In this document: positions 9,909 through 21,900 of the stretch, one piece after another
Layout of the letters: each line of letters opens with the position of its first letter
How positions within the stretch are numbered: the stretch's first letter is position 1
Source: Edaphochlamys debaryana
Taxonomy: Eukaryota; Chlorophyta; Chlorophyceae; Chlamydomonadales
Reading direction: 5' to 3'
Length of the DNA: 64,000 nucleotides
Assembly (NCBI GenBank): GCA_016858145.1
Contig: JAEHOE010000012.1
Location: 1,488,001-1,552,000, forward strand
Made by a program: the position numbers and the translations under genes
Notes under the pieces: model-generated
Seen by the model: the letters and a program-made list of their open reading frames with translations, nothing else
The model's database searches: none
What the model was told of the DNA's origin: nothing

Positions 9909-12900
9909 CTAGCCTCCCTTTGCGAAGGCCATTTTGGAGCCCTCCCCCCGCTGCGGCCGCGGCTCCGGCTCTGGGTCCACCATGGGGCTGAGGGGGGCCA
10001 CGCGGTTGCCGCGGGCGGTGGCGCGGGGGTCGCCTGGAAGGGAGGGAGGAGGGGAGGGAGAGAGGGGAGGGAGGGAGGGGAGGGAGGGTTTCAGGAGGTC
10101 AGGAGAGAGCTCCGGGTGACAGAATGCGGTAAGGGAGGAGGGCGGTCGGCTGCACAGGAGGCAGTGAGCACGGGTACCGTCAATGTCCGGCCCTGCCTGG
10201 CTGTGGGGCGGGCACCGCGCCTACCTCCATCGCCAGCACCCTGCCCCCAGCCCACACTGGCGCCCCGAGCTCCTGCCCCCGCCTCGGACGCACCCTTGAT
10301 CGTGATGAGCGCCTTGTTGAGCAGGCCCTCCACGTCCACGTCAGCGGGCAGCTGGGACAGCATCTCGGCGATGCGCTCCGTCTCGCGCTGTGGTGTGGTG
10401 GGGAGGGGCGCAGGGGTGAGGAAGGAGGAGGGACACAGGAGGGTGAGATGCGGTGCGAGTGACACAGGCAGGCGCGCTCGGCGACCCTCGGCGATTGCCT
10501 CCATCCGTCTTCCTCTTGCCACCTCGACACCGCTCTGCCCTGCCCCCCCCCCCCCTTGAGGCGCCCGGTGTCAAACCCCGGCGCTCCCGGGTCGCTCTCC
10601 ACCTAACTCCATCTGCCTCCACCCCCCCCCACACACACACCGCCCTGCCCTTCCCTTCCCGTTCCCCTTGCCCTTCCCCAATCCCACCTTGGTGTGCCCC
10701 ATGAAGGGCCTCAGCATGCCGAACAGGAACACGCCCGCCAGCAGCCAGCTCATCACGAACACCACGATGTGGAAAACCTCCACTCGGTTGTACAGCCCAA
10801 CCACCTGGTCCAGGTACGATTCGGTTAGGTCGTACATGGCCCAGTGCAGGTTGCCTGAAGGGGGCGGGAGTGGAAGGGCAGGGGTGCACGGGGTACACAC
10901 ATTTGATTCAGGCAGCACGGAGCCTCTCCAATCAGGCACGCAAACCTGAGCCTTAGATGGCACGCCCCTGGCCTGGCTGAGCACATTCCGCACTCCGCGT
11001 GCGGCCCACAAGCAACCCCCCGCGCCCCGTGAATCGGCCTCTTCCGCACCCCACCCCCCCCGCTCCACGCCCGCCCCCCACGCACCCGTCCCCTCCTTGT
11101 ACAGGTAGTCTATGCGGCTGCTGTTGAGGCTCCAGGCGCCCGGCGTGTCCCTCAGCAGCAGGTCGCACTCCACGAAGAAGCGCTGCATCATGGCGTTGAG
11201 GCCGCGGTACACCACCTGGGGGGGGGAGGGGGAGGGGGGGCGGGAGGGGTGGGTGGGTGGGTGGGTGGGTGGGTGGGTGGGTGACGCGGAGTGTGTGCGG
11301 ACACCCAACTGCTGGAACCCCGCCCGGCCCTCTCGTGCCGCCTTCCGGTCCCCCACACAACACCCACGGACAACCGGACCCCACAGCGGCGCCGATCTCC
11401 GTGTGCCAGTGAGCGTCGAGCACCCCTCTCCAACCCTCCCCGACCTCCCTCCTGCCCCGCCCCCCCGCACCCACCGCCGCGTACGGGTGCTCCTCGTCGT
11501 AGCAGTCGGTGCGGTTGCGCATCCAGCAGGTCACCCCCGCGTCGAACAGCGTGCGGGTGGTCACGCCCTGGTCGAAGGCCACGCCGGCCCGCGCCAGGGA
11601 GAAGTGGGGGTCGGCGGCCTGGGGGGGGGGGGAAAGCGGGGGGTTGAGTTGAAGGTGGGTTTAGGGTGGGTTTAGGGTGGGTTTAGGGTGGGTTTGGGGC
11701 GGGTTTGGGCATGGGTTCGGGGGTGGGTGCAGTGTGGGTTCGGGGTTGGGGAGAAGGATGTTTGGGAGGGGATTTGGCCAGCGAAGCGCGCCGAGGGTGA
11801 GGTGGGAGCTGAGCCGTGCTGCATCGGGATGCAGCGGAGGGTGCCGTACCCATGCCGTACCTGTGTGACGTTGGCGCCGTACAGCATGACGTCCCACTCG
11901 GTCTTGAGCTCCGTCACCTCGGTCTGCGGGCGGACCGGACAGAACAGGTCAGGACGAGCCGGACAGGTCAGCCGTATCGGACAGCGACCCCAAGGCGCTG
12001 CCACGCCCTCTGCTGCCGCTGACCCTCCACATCCCAGGACACCCGGACCGGACATGGCAGGACAGGGCGGACGGGCCGTTGTCAAAGTCACGGACCCCAC
12101 AGACCCAACGGCGTCCACTCTCCACACCCCAGCACACCCCCACCCCCCAAAACCCCCTCCTCACCGCCAGCACGGGGTATATGGCCTCCTGCGCGGCCGT
12201 GGAGTTGGCTGCGGCCAGCTCCTGCGCGAAGTACACCACCCGGTGCAGCCGCGCGAGGACCGTGTTGACCACATTAGTCATGGCCACGGGGCCGGAGACC
12301 TGGGGGGTGGGGGGTGGGGGGAAGAGGTTGGCCGTAAGGGGGAGGCATGCGGCGGAGTTGGCGGAGGGTTGGGTCATGGGTGGCCGCCCCCACTCGTCCC
12401 CGCCCGCCGTTACCATTCCCGTGCCTCCCTTGGCCCCCCCCCCTCCTCCTTCCTGCCCCAACTACCCCCCAAAACCCCACCATCGCCACTCCCCTCCACG
12501 CTGGGTGCTTCTTCCCCGCGGCCTGTCCGCTCACGACTTACCCTACGCATCCTAAACACACGCGCACGCACGCACCTGCTCCATGGTGACGTAGCCCAGC
12601 GAGTGCATCACCACCACCACCAGCCCCCACACCACGAAGGGCGCCAGCAGCCACAGGCTCTCCTTGCTGTTGCGCAGCATGGAGCGCTTGCCGTGCCGCA
12701 CCGTGCCGTGCCGCCAGAAGGCCAGCCGCTCGTACAGCCCCCGCAGGCCCCCGGCCGTGGGCGCGGTTGTGGTGGAGTTGCGCCTGCGGGGGGGGGGGGG
12801 GGGCGGGGGGGGGGGGATGGGGAAGGGGATGGGTGAGGCGGGTGAGGCGGGTGAGGGGTGAGGCGAGCGGCCTCGCGTGGGATGCAGGCGAGGCGGGAGG

Positions 12901-15900
12901 CGGGGAGAGCAGAGGCGCAAGGCAGAGAGGAGGGAGGAGGAGTGGAGGGGAGGTGCGGAGGAGAGAGGAGGGGGGATGAGTGGAGGGGAGGTGGCGAGGT
13001 GTGCAAAGGGCGCGGAGCACGGGGGCCATGGGGACAGCACGCACCTGCCGTTGGGGCCCCGGGCGCCGTCGAGGTTCATCCGGATGCCGCCGCCGCCGCC
13101 CCCGCCCCCGCCGCCCCCGCCTCCGCCGCCGCCGCCACCATCTTGCTGGGGCATGGCAGGCATGGCCGCCCCCATGTCGTCGTGGGCGCCCTCCTCCCCC
13201 GCCTCCTCCTCGTTGTCGCTGTTCTCCTCCTCCACGGTAACCGCCTTGGAGGCCAGGCCGCGGACCAGGCCGATCGGCACGATCAGGAAGACGCCGTACA
13301 TGCCGTACCGCTGGTTGTCGACCTGCGTGTACGACATGGACACACGGGGGCGGGCGTGTTGTGGCGAGGGGCGCGTGAGTCGCAGGGACGTGTGGGTGTG
13401 GGGCGGGAGGGTGGGGCTTCGGGGACACGCAGAGGCGCACGCACAGCTTCAAACCGCATTTCCCTTTCCATCAACCCCACCCCTAAGGTACAGACAGTTC
13501 CAGACTGCCCTTTGTTTCTTTGGTGGTCCCTTCCCACCAAAACCCCCAACAAACACGGAAGGAGCCGCCCCGCACCTTTTTGAGCAGCCACGCCATGTAC
13601 GCCACCACCAGGGCGCAGATGCAGCAGCCCTCGATGACCAGCAGCACCAGCTGCAGGCGGTTGATGGTGTTGGAGTCGTCCACGGCCTGGAAGACCAGCG
13701 CGTTGAGCGTGAGCATGTAGCCGCGGAAGAGCTCGAACAGGCCGTTGGAGTGGATGTACCTGGGGGGTGGTGGGGGAGGGGTTGGCGTCCAATGCAACGT
13801 GCAAGTAGCCGGGTCTGGCCCCCCAGCGAGGGTTGGGGGTGAGAGGGGAGGTGGGTACAGTGGGCCACGGGCAAGGAGCGGCTGTGGCAATGGGTTGTGG
13901 CCGGCCCTTCATGCATGCCACCTAATCACACGTGCGCCGCCCCTCCCCAAACCTTCCCCTCCACGGCCGCCCGCTGCTCCCCCAAGCGCTCCCTCACTTG
14001 TACTGGTCGCTCTCCGCCAGCCACCCCAGCTGCTCCACCAGCTCCGAGTGCCGGTGGTGCAGCTCGAAGCCCTGCCGCAGGAAGGCGTTGCCCAGTCGCC
14101 ACAGGGTCGTGGAGCGCTGGTCGGTGGCGTCGGGTCCATAGAACAAAAGCTCCTGGTGGCTATAATCGTCCCACAGAGCCGTTAGGTTGTAATCGGCCGG
14201 CAGTCTTCGCAGCTTCTTGGTGCCGAGGTACACGTCGTTGTGCGCCCTCCAGGCGAGCTCCAGGGATTCCTTGAGCTCGGATTCGGTGCGGTCGATGGAC
14301 ATTCGGTCGTACAGCCCCACGCCACCCAGAGAGCGGTTAGCGTACATGTTGTCCATGACCTGCGCGCGAGTACGGCGGTACGGCAGTACGGCGGTGCATC
14401 GTGGTCACGTCGGGATGACACAGCTCATGTACTCTTCCCTGGGGACCGACTAGGGCGCCGATCGCGCTAGCAAGGCGGATGGCTTCGCAACGGCGACCGA
14501 CGCCCGCCACACACCGCCCCGGCCGGCCCCACGCCGGATCTCTCGGGATCCGATCCCAGGGATCCCCAGCGCACAGCCCCGGCGGGCCCCACGCCCCCCT
14601 TCGCGCCCTTCCACCTCCAGCCCCTCCCCAAGCCGCCCAGCCCCTGTACACTGCACACCAACCCACGCGCACCAACCAACACACACCCACACACGCACCG
14701 CCCCCCCCCCCGCGCAACCCGCGGCAGCACCCACCTGCAGGCTGAGCAGCGCGTCGTGCGCCGCCACCACTGCTTTGCCCACCTCGTCCAGCTCCTTGAG
14801 CTCCGTGGTCTGCTGCACGAGCAGCACGGTCAGCAGCACGAAGCAGGTGAGGTTGGCCAGCAGCTGCACGGCGATGGCCAGCAGCGCCTGGGGGGGAGGG
14901 GGGCGAGGGTGTGTGTGGAAGAGGGTTAGTGGCAGGCACGGGCGTCCCACAGTAGCACCAATGGAGTCCCCTCCAACAGCCCACGCCAAAGCCCACGCTG
15001 CAGAGGGCCCCGCCGCCCGCCGGGCAACTCACCCGCGCAGCCCAGTCCATCCCAGCCCATCCAACACCGCCCAAGCGCGCGCACCTGCCACCGGAAGGCG
15101 CGCGTGGCCTTCTGCACCGCCGGCGTGGACAGCATCTTGAGCAGCTTGCGGCAGCGCTTGCCGCGGCGGAAGTCGGCCTGGGCGGAGGAGGAGGCGGGGG
15201 CGCTGCCGGTGCCGGTGGCGGGGTCGGCGGTGGAGGCAGAGACGCCCGACTTGGCGTCGGACTCGTCGTCGCCGCTGCCGCCCTCGCCGCTGTCGTCGCC
15301 GTTGCCGCCGCCGCCGCCGCCGCCACCGCCGCCGGACTTGCCGCCGCCGCCGCTCTTGCCGCCGCCGCCGCCGTCGTCGCCGTGCTTGCCGCTCTTGGGC
15401 TCCCTGTGGCGGGGTGCGAGGGGCGCGAGGCGGGGCCGCTCGACCGACAGCCAGCACCTCCAGCAGCTGCTAAAGCCCACTCCTCAACCCCTCCCGTGTG
15501 CCACCCCTCCCCTCCCCTCCCGTGCGCCACCGCCCTCAGCACCCAGAGCGGGGGCGCCCGAGTGCCATCTCAACTGCTAACGCCCTCTCACCCACCCCAG
15601 CCCGTGTGCCACACCATCCCCTCCTCCCCCTCCCCTCCCTCCCCAGCGCCCCTCCCCTCCCCCCCCTCCCCGGCACTCACTTGCCGCCCCGTATCGCGTC
15701 CAGCCCCCGGGGCGCGCTCTCCAGCAGCACCGCCCCGTACGCCCCCCCGTCCTCCTCCAGCAGCTCCATGGACTCGTCCTCGGCGCCCTCCGCCTCGGCC
15801 CACCGCGACCGCGCCGCCTCGTTCTCCTCCTCGTCGTCCTCCACCTCCCCGTAGCCGTCAAGCACCAGGGGCTGCGAGAACCTGGGGTGGTGGGGTGGGG

Positions 15901-18900
15901 GGTGGAGGGTGGGGGTGGTGGGGTGGGGCGGGGGTGGGCAGGGAGGGAAGGTGGGGGGGGGGGAAAGGAGGATGGGTGGGGAGGTGCGGGATGGGTTGAA
16001 AGAGGACGCAAGTCTGATCCCGAGGACAGCCAGCTGGATTAGTATTCAGGCCCAGATTTAACCGTACAGATCCAGCCGTACAGGTTCTGGATCACGGGAT
16101 CGCTGGATCGGGGCCCGGCGGGGTGGAGGAACGCATGCGCCCGGAGTGCGTCGCTCCCACCTCGAATCCTCCCGCTGGATGAGGTCGGGGCCGAAGGGGT
16201 AGACCGTGTCGCCGATATCGCGGACGTCCTCCAGCCGGAAGTAGCGCTCGCCCTGGGGTGGGGGGTGGAGGGGTAGAGGGGGTGGAGGTAGGGTGTTTGA
16301 AGCTGACAAGGGGAGGGATGGGGGAGTTGAGGGGGGGTTGGCGGGAGGGGGGGATTTAGGGGGGTTGGTGGGAGCGGCGGCACCGGGGCTGGTGTGTCGG
16401 GGGCGGTAAGGAGAGCTTGGCGGTCAAGGGCCAAACGACAGAGTCCCTTGTCCTTGAACGCCCACCCCACCCACCCTCCCGCAACTGTGCACCCTTCGTC
16501 CCGTCAGCCCCCCCCCTCTCACCTCCGTCATAACCCACTCCCGGATCCGCGCCAGCTTGATGTTGGATTTGATCTTGCCGGCGCCGCCGAACCCAACCGC
16601 GTCGCCGCCCTTAGTCACCAGCACGCCCTTGCCGCCGAAATCCTCTGGATCCAGAACCTCCTCCTCCGGATCCTCCATGACTAAGTGCGGCGGCAGGAGC
16701 GTGGGCACGTCCCGGCTGCCCATGGAGGCCCGGGGGTTGTGGGGCGGCGCGGGGGAGAACAGTCCGGCGGCCGCATTGCCCGCATTGCCCGCTGGGATGA
16801 GGTCGTGTTGGGCGGAGGAGGGCGCTCGCTCCACGCGGCCCGTGGGGTCCACCAGCAGCTGGGTGGGCGCGAAGGAGACCTGCTTTATGGAGTTGACGCG
16901 GGACAGGCCGGAGCGCACTGCGGGGGACGGGGGCCGGGGCAGGAAGCGGTCAAGGGTAAACGCGGGGCAAGGGGAGTAAGCACGGGCAGTAGGTTCAGCA
17001 CACAGCCCTGCCCAGCCGGCTACCCACGCCCTGCCATGCCCCCCGCCCGCTCACTCCCGTTGCCGCTGATGTTGGACGTCCGCGACTCGTCCCGCTGCAG
17101 CAGGCGGCTCCGGTCCATGGAGGCACGCACGTTGTGGGAGGGGGGGGGCTCGGCGGCCAGGCCCCGGGGGGAGGCGGTGGACATCTGGGCCGTGAGCTCC
17201 GACAGCGCGTCAGAGGGCACCGGTAGGTCCAACATCCCGTTGGCGGTGTTGGGCAGGGAGAAAGAGGCGGGGTGCGGCGGCGTGCCGGTGGGCGACGGCG
17301 GCGCGATCGGGACGCCGCCGCCGCCGCTGCCGCTGCCGCGGCCGCCGCCGTTGCCGTTGCGGGCGCTGCCGGCGGCGGAGCCGTGGGACGCGGACCGCGT
17401 GACGGCTGGCGGCGGCGGCGGCGCGGTGGGGTCGGGGGAGGGCGCAGGCGAGCCGGTGCGCGGCGAGCTGACGGCGGCGACGATAGCGGCGGCGGCGGCA
17501 TCGCCTGGCGGCGGCGGGAACGGGTCTGCTTTGCTGCCGTCCATGAGCTGCATCGACGGCGCGACGCGCGCCGCGCCCTGCCTGGGCCGCTGCCCCGCGC
17601 CGCCGCTGCCGTCGCCGCTGCCGACGGCCTCGCTGCTGCCCGTGCCGCCTCCGCCTCCGCCGCCGGCGTCGCCGTCGCCGCCCACCACTCGGTCGAACAG
17701 CGCCGCCAGATCATCGTCCGGCGTCATGGGCCGATCAGTGCCCGACATGTAGTCCATCAGCGACATGCCCTGTACGGCAGACGGCTTGGCGGCTGCCGTA
17801 CCGACTGCCGTACCGCTGGCCTCAGCCGCTAGGCCGTCCGCGCCGCCGCCGCCGCCGCCGGCGGTGGGGGTGCCTGGCTGCATGGGCGTTCGGGTGGCCC
17901 CCGGCGGGGGGGTGGGGCTGCGTGTGGCGATGCGCGGCTGTTCGAGTTCGGGCAGGGGCCCCGTGGGAGGCCCCGGCGGCGGCGTGAGCTCGGCAGGCGC
18001 GCGGGCGCCGTCGGCGGCGGCGGTGGCGGCGCCGTCGGCGCTGCCGCTGCCGCTGCGGGCGCTGGCGGCGCCCTTGATCTGGGGCAGCGGGCCCAGGGCC
18101 GAGAGGGACAGCGGCGGCACGGCAGCCGCCGGCGCGCCGGGGCGCGGCGGCGGCGGCAGCGGCGCCCGGTTGGGCAGCGCCGCCAGGGAGGGGGCGGTGC
18201 TGTGGATGCCGCCGCCGCTGATGCTGCCGCCGCCGCCGTTGCGGGGGGAGTCGCCGCCGCCGACCAGGTGCTGCTGCCGCTTGTCGCCGCCGCTGCCGAC
18301 GACCATGTTAGTGACGGTTGGCGGCGTGGTGACGTCAAGAGCCTTGGCGGCGGCGACGGCGGCGGCCTTGGCAGCCTTGGCGGCCTTCTCAGCCTCCGCC
18401 GCCTTGGCGGCAGCCTCTGCCGCCTTGGCAGCCTCCGCCGCCTCCGCCGCCGCCGCCTGGTCCTTCGGATCCAGCGGCCCGCGCGCCAGGTGCGTCAGGA
18501 ACTCCTTGGATCCACGGACTGGATCCTTGAAGTGCAGCACGGCGTAGCAGCGGCTCCCGGCGCCTTCCTTCCGTACGAGCTGTACGGAAAGCGGCAGCGA
18601 CTCGCCGTCGGCATGATACCCATGCAGCGTGCGGACCGGCCCGATCTTCTTGGGCGTCGAGGGGTTGCTCTTAAGCCCGCCCTTCTTCTTGCTCTCGCTC
18701 TTTTCGCTGGTGAACAGCGAATCCAGCGATCGGTTGCCGAGCTGCAGGAATCGCGACAGGCCTTGGCGAAGCATGGTCGGGCTCGCGATGCCGAACAGCA
18801 GCCCGGTTGGATAGAACGCGTGCTCCTGCGACGTTAGCACGACGCTCTCGCGATCGATCTCCAGCACGCCGCACAGCAGGTCGGCGCGCCAGAGCGAGAT

Positions 18901-21900
18901 GTTGATGGCGACGTCGCGGCCCGCGGCGAGGTCCTCCAGGTCCACCTGTTCGGAGTCGGGGTTGGGGCGGAACAGGGGAGGATTGGGGGAGGACGTGTCA
19001 GCGAAGGGGTGTGGGAGGCGAACGAAGGGAGGAAGGAAGCGCCAGAGCGATGGCCGTGGGTCCAACGTGGTGTGCGTGGCACGTGGTCCAGTGGCCTTCC
19101 TCAGTCAAAACCCCACACCCCGCGCATCCGCCCACGGCATCCGCCCCTGCCCCTGCCCTTGCACCCCCCACCTTGACGTCCAGCTCCATGACCGCGGGCC
19201 GGGTCTGCTTGGCCAGCAGCGCCGTGGCAATGGAGCCCAGGCTGCGGATGTTCTCCAGGGGCGGCATGACGCCCACACGCCACGAGGAGCCGGGCCGCTC
19301 CAGGGCGCGGCCCAGGAGCAGCGAGATGACGCGCCGCATCTCGGCAGCGGCGGTGGCCTCGGGGGAGAGGCCGCCGTTGGCGACGGTTGTGGCGGTTGCG
19401 TTGCGGACGTTGGAGTGCAGCACGTCGACGCAGTCCGCCAGGGAGCGGCCCAGCAGGGCCGCGGGCTTGAAGCCGAAGAGCCAGGTGGGGGAGTTGCCCA
19501 CCTGCACGTGCAAGCATCATCAGGGGGTGCAAGACGGGTTGGTGGCAGGTTGGAGCGGGAAGAGGGTGGAGGTCTGCAGGTCTGGATCTGCGGATCTGGG
19601 GATCTGGGGATAGATCTGGATCTGGATCTCACCCCCGTGACGGTGCCCGAGGTGTCGATGGTGATCCGCAGGCGGCGCTCGTCCAGGCCCTCGGCCAGGG
19701 TGGAGGGAGACACCTGGGGGCAGGGGTTTTGGGGTGGTCCACGTCAGCATGGTGGCTCTACGGCCGCGCACCTGCTCTGCCCCGCCACGCCCCTCCTCCA
19801 CTCCCCTACTGCCCCCACCGCCCCCTCCCCACTCCCCCCCCACCTTGACCACGTGCTGCTGCTCCCCGCTCTCGTCCGTGGACTTGATGGCCAGGCGCAC
19901 GGGGTGCTGCGTCTTGGGCGTGGGGCCCAGCACCATGGTGATGGAGGCGCGGCAGGAGAGGGGCTGGGGCTTGGACTCGGCGGCCTCCTGCGGGGGGCGG
20001 GGGGCGGGGGAGGGGGCGGGGGAGGGGTGGAGGGGAGGTGCGCGGCGCTGTTTAGGGTTTAGGATTTAGGGAGGGTCGCTCGTTCGAGGCTTGACGTTTG
20101 CGGTTTGCCTCTCCTCGTCGGCCTCTTCCTCGCTGCTTGCCTACTTGAGAACCGTCACCCCCGCCTCACTCACCATCCCCACCACCCACCCACCCACCTG
20201 CGGCCCCTTCCCCCCACCCCCACTCTCCCCTCTCACCCTGATCCACAGGGTGTGCAGCGGTCCGAAGGGCTGCGGCAGGAGCTCCCCCAGGTCCACCTTG
20301 CGCAGCGTGCGGGGCGTGTGCCCCAGCACGCGGGCCAGGGGCGAGGTGATGAAGAGGATGCGGCCCTTGCGGTTGGTCAGGACCAGCTCCACGGGCGGCT
20401 GGTTGCGCTTCATCTCCACGCGGTAGATGGTCTCGGAGCCCAGGCCTGGAAGGGGGGGCAACAAGAAGGTGATGAAGAAGGCAGCGCAGGGTTGGGTCGA
20501 GGGATGGGACCAGCCCCGTTAATGCGCTCAGTTGCGGGCCATCATTCTGGGTCATCCCGCGTTCCCGCCGTCCCTTTCCCCCTTTCCCCCTCAGGGGTCC
20601 GCCCACCCCTTGGACGCCGGCCTCAAGCCCCGACCACCCCATCCCCACCATTCCTCCCAGCCCCCGCCACCCGCCCCTCCGGTAGCCCCCCCTCCGGTAG
20701 CCCCCCACACCCCCCACCCCGCACCCACCCGAGGCCTTGATGCGCAGGCTCACGCCCACCGGGTCCGTGTACTTGTGCTTGATCAGCGCGTGCTTGGCGC
20801 CCAGCACCAGGGGCACCGTGCCGTCGTCCATGGGCTGGTCGGTGCGGGTCAGGTCCTCCACCAGCTTCTTGAAGGGCGAGGGGTCCACCGCCAGGGTGTG
20901 CACCGGGTGGCCCAGGTAGTCCTCCACCGTGTAGCCGAACCAGTCCACAAAGGCCTGAGGGGTGGGGGGGGGTGGGGGGGGGGAGGTGAGAGGGGGATAG
21001 GGGGATAGGGCCGGATAGGGGGAGGTCAAGGGGAGGGGGAGGGGGAGTCCTCCACCGTGTAGCCTAACCAAAGGCCTAGAGAGGGGGGGGGGAGGTGAGA
21101 GGGGGAGGTGAGAGGGGGATAGGGGATAGGGGGAGGGGCGGGAGGTTGCGCTCGGCAGAGAGACCCCGCCAGCGCCGCCGCCCCGCCAGCGCCACACCGC
21201 GCGCGTGCCCCCGTAGGCCCGTGCCCTCCCCTGCCCTCCATCCCACCTGGTCCACTGCCGCCACTGACCCCCCCATGAGGATGTAGACGTTGGCTGTGTC
21301 GATGGGCGGCTCCACGGGCATAGTGACGCCCATGAACAGGGAGCTGGGGGGGGGGGGGAAAGGGGGGGCGGGGGGCGTCTGGTAACGGGACCGATCTCAG
21401 GGCAACGACCAGCGCCGGCAGATAGATAGATGCTGTCGCGTCTCCAGGTGCCCACACCCTTTCCCACGCCACCCCGTCACCCCCTCACCCCACCCACACT
21501 CCCTCCACTCACTCGTCTCCCGCCCCCGACACCTTGGACACCGCCAGCCTGAAGGGGAACACGTATCGGTCCTTGTGCAGCGCCACCAGGTCCGTCACCC
21601 GGTTCATGACGGTCTCGCGGCCGGTGGTGATGTGGCGCTTGATGTAGCCGTTGTGGCGCTGCGAGAAGGGCAGCGGCATCAGCATGGCCACGTTCTTGCC
21701 CTCCATCTCGCCTGCGGGTTGGGGGGGAAGGGGGAAGGGAGGGGTAGAGGGAGGGGGAGAGGGAGGGGGAGAGGCGGGATGAGGGAGGGTGAAGGGAGGA
21801 TGAGGCAGCCCGCAGAGTGCAGCGCATGTAAGGGGACTGAGTGGGCGGGCCACGGTCGTTGCGTGTTTCTCGGGGCCCATGCTCTCACCCTTGTTGTAGC

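Larger units (their letters stand above)
9909..16252 (-). other. C-terminal membrane module of the PAS protein (exons 29-43)
   Basis: Exons 16252-16161, 15881-15681, 15403-15085, 14887-14735, 14359-13998, 13759-13576, 13322-13045, 12783-12576, 12299-12165, 11923-11861, 11618-11475, 11215-11086, 10854-10688, 10387-10294, 10033-9909. Hydrophobic helices: LLAIAVQLLANLTCFVLLTV (about 2074), LQLVLLVIEGCCICALVVAY (about 2278), GVFLIVPIGLV (about 2314), LWLLAPFVVWGLVVVVMH (about 2437), HIVVFVMSWLLAGVFLFGM (about 2652). Between them lie soluble, probably lumenal or extracellular segments with Cys and NxT sites (GVTCWMRNRTDCYDEE). Exon 35 encodes 18 consecutive glycines after an acidic run. Confidence 0.75.
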
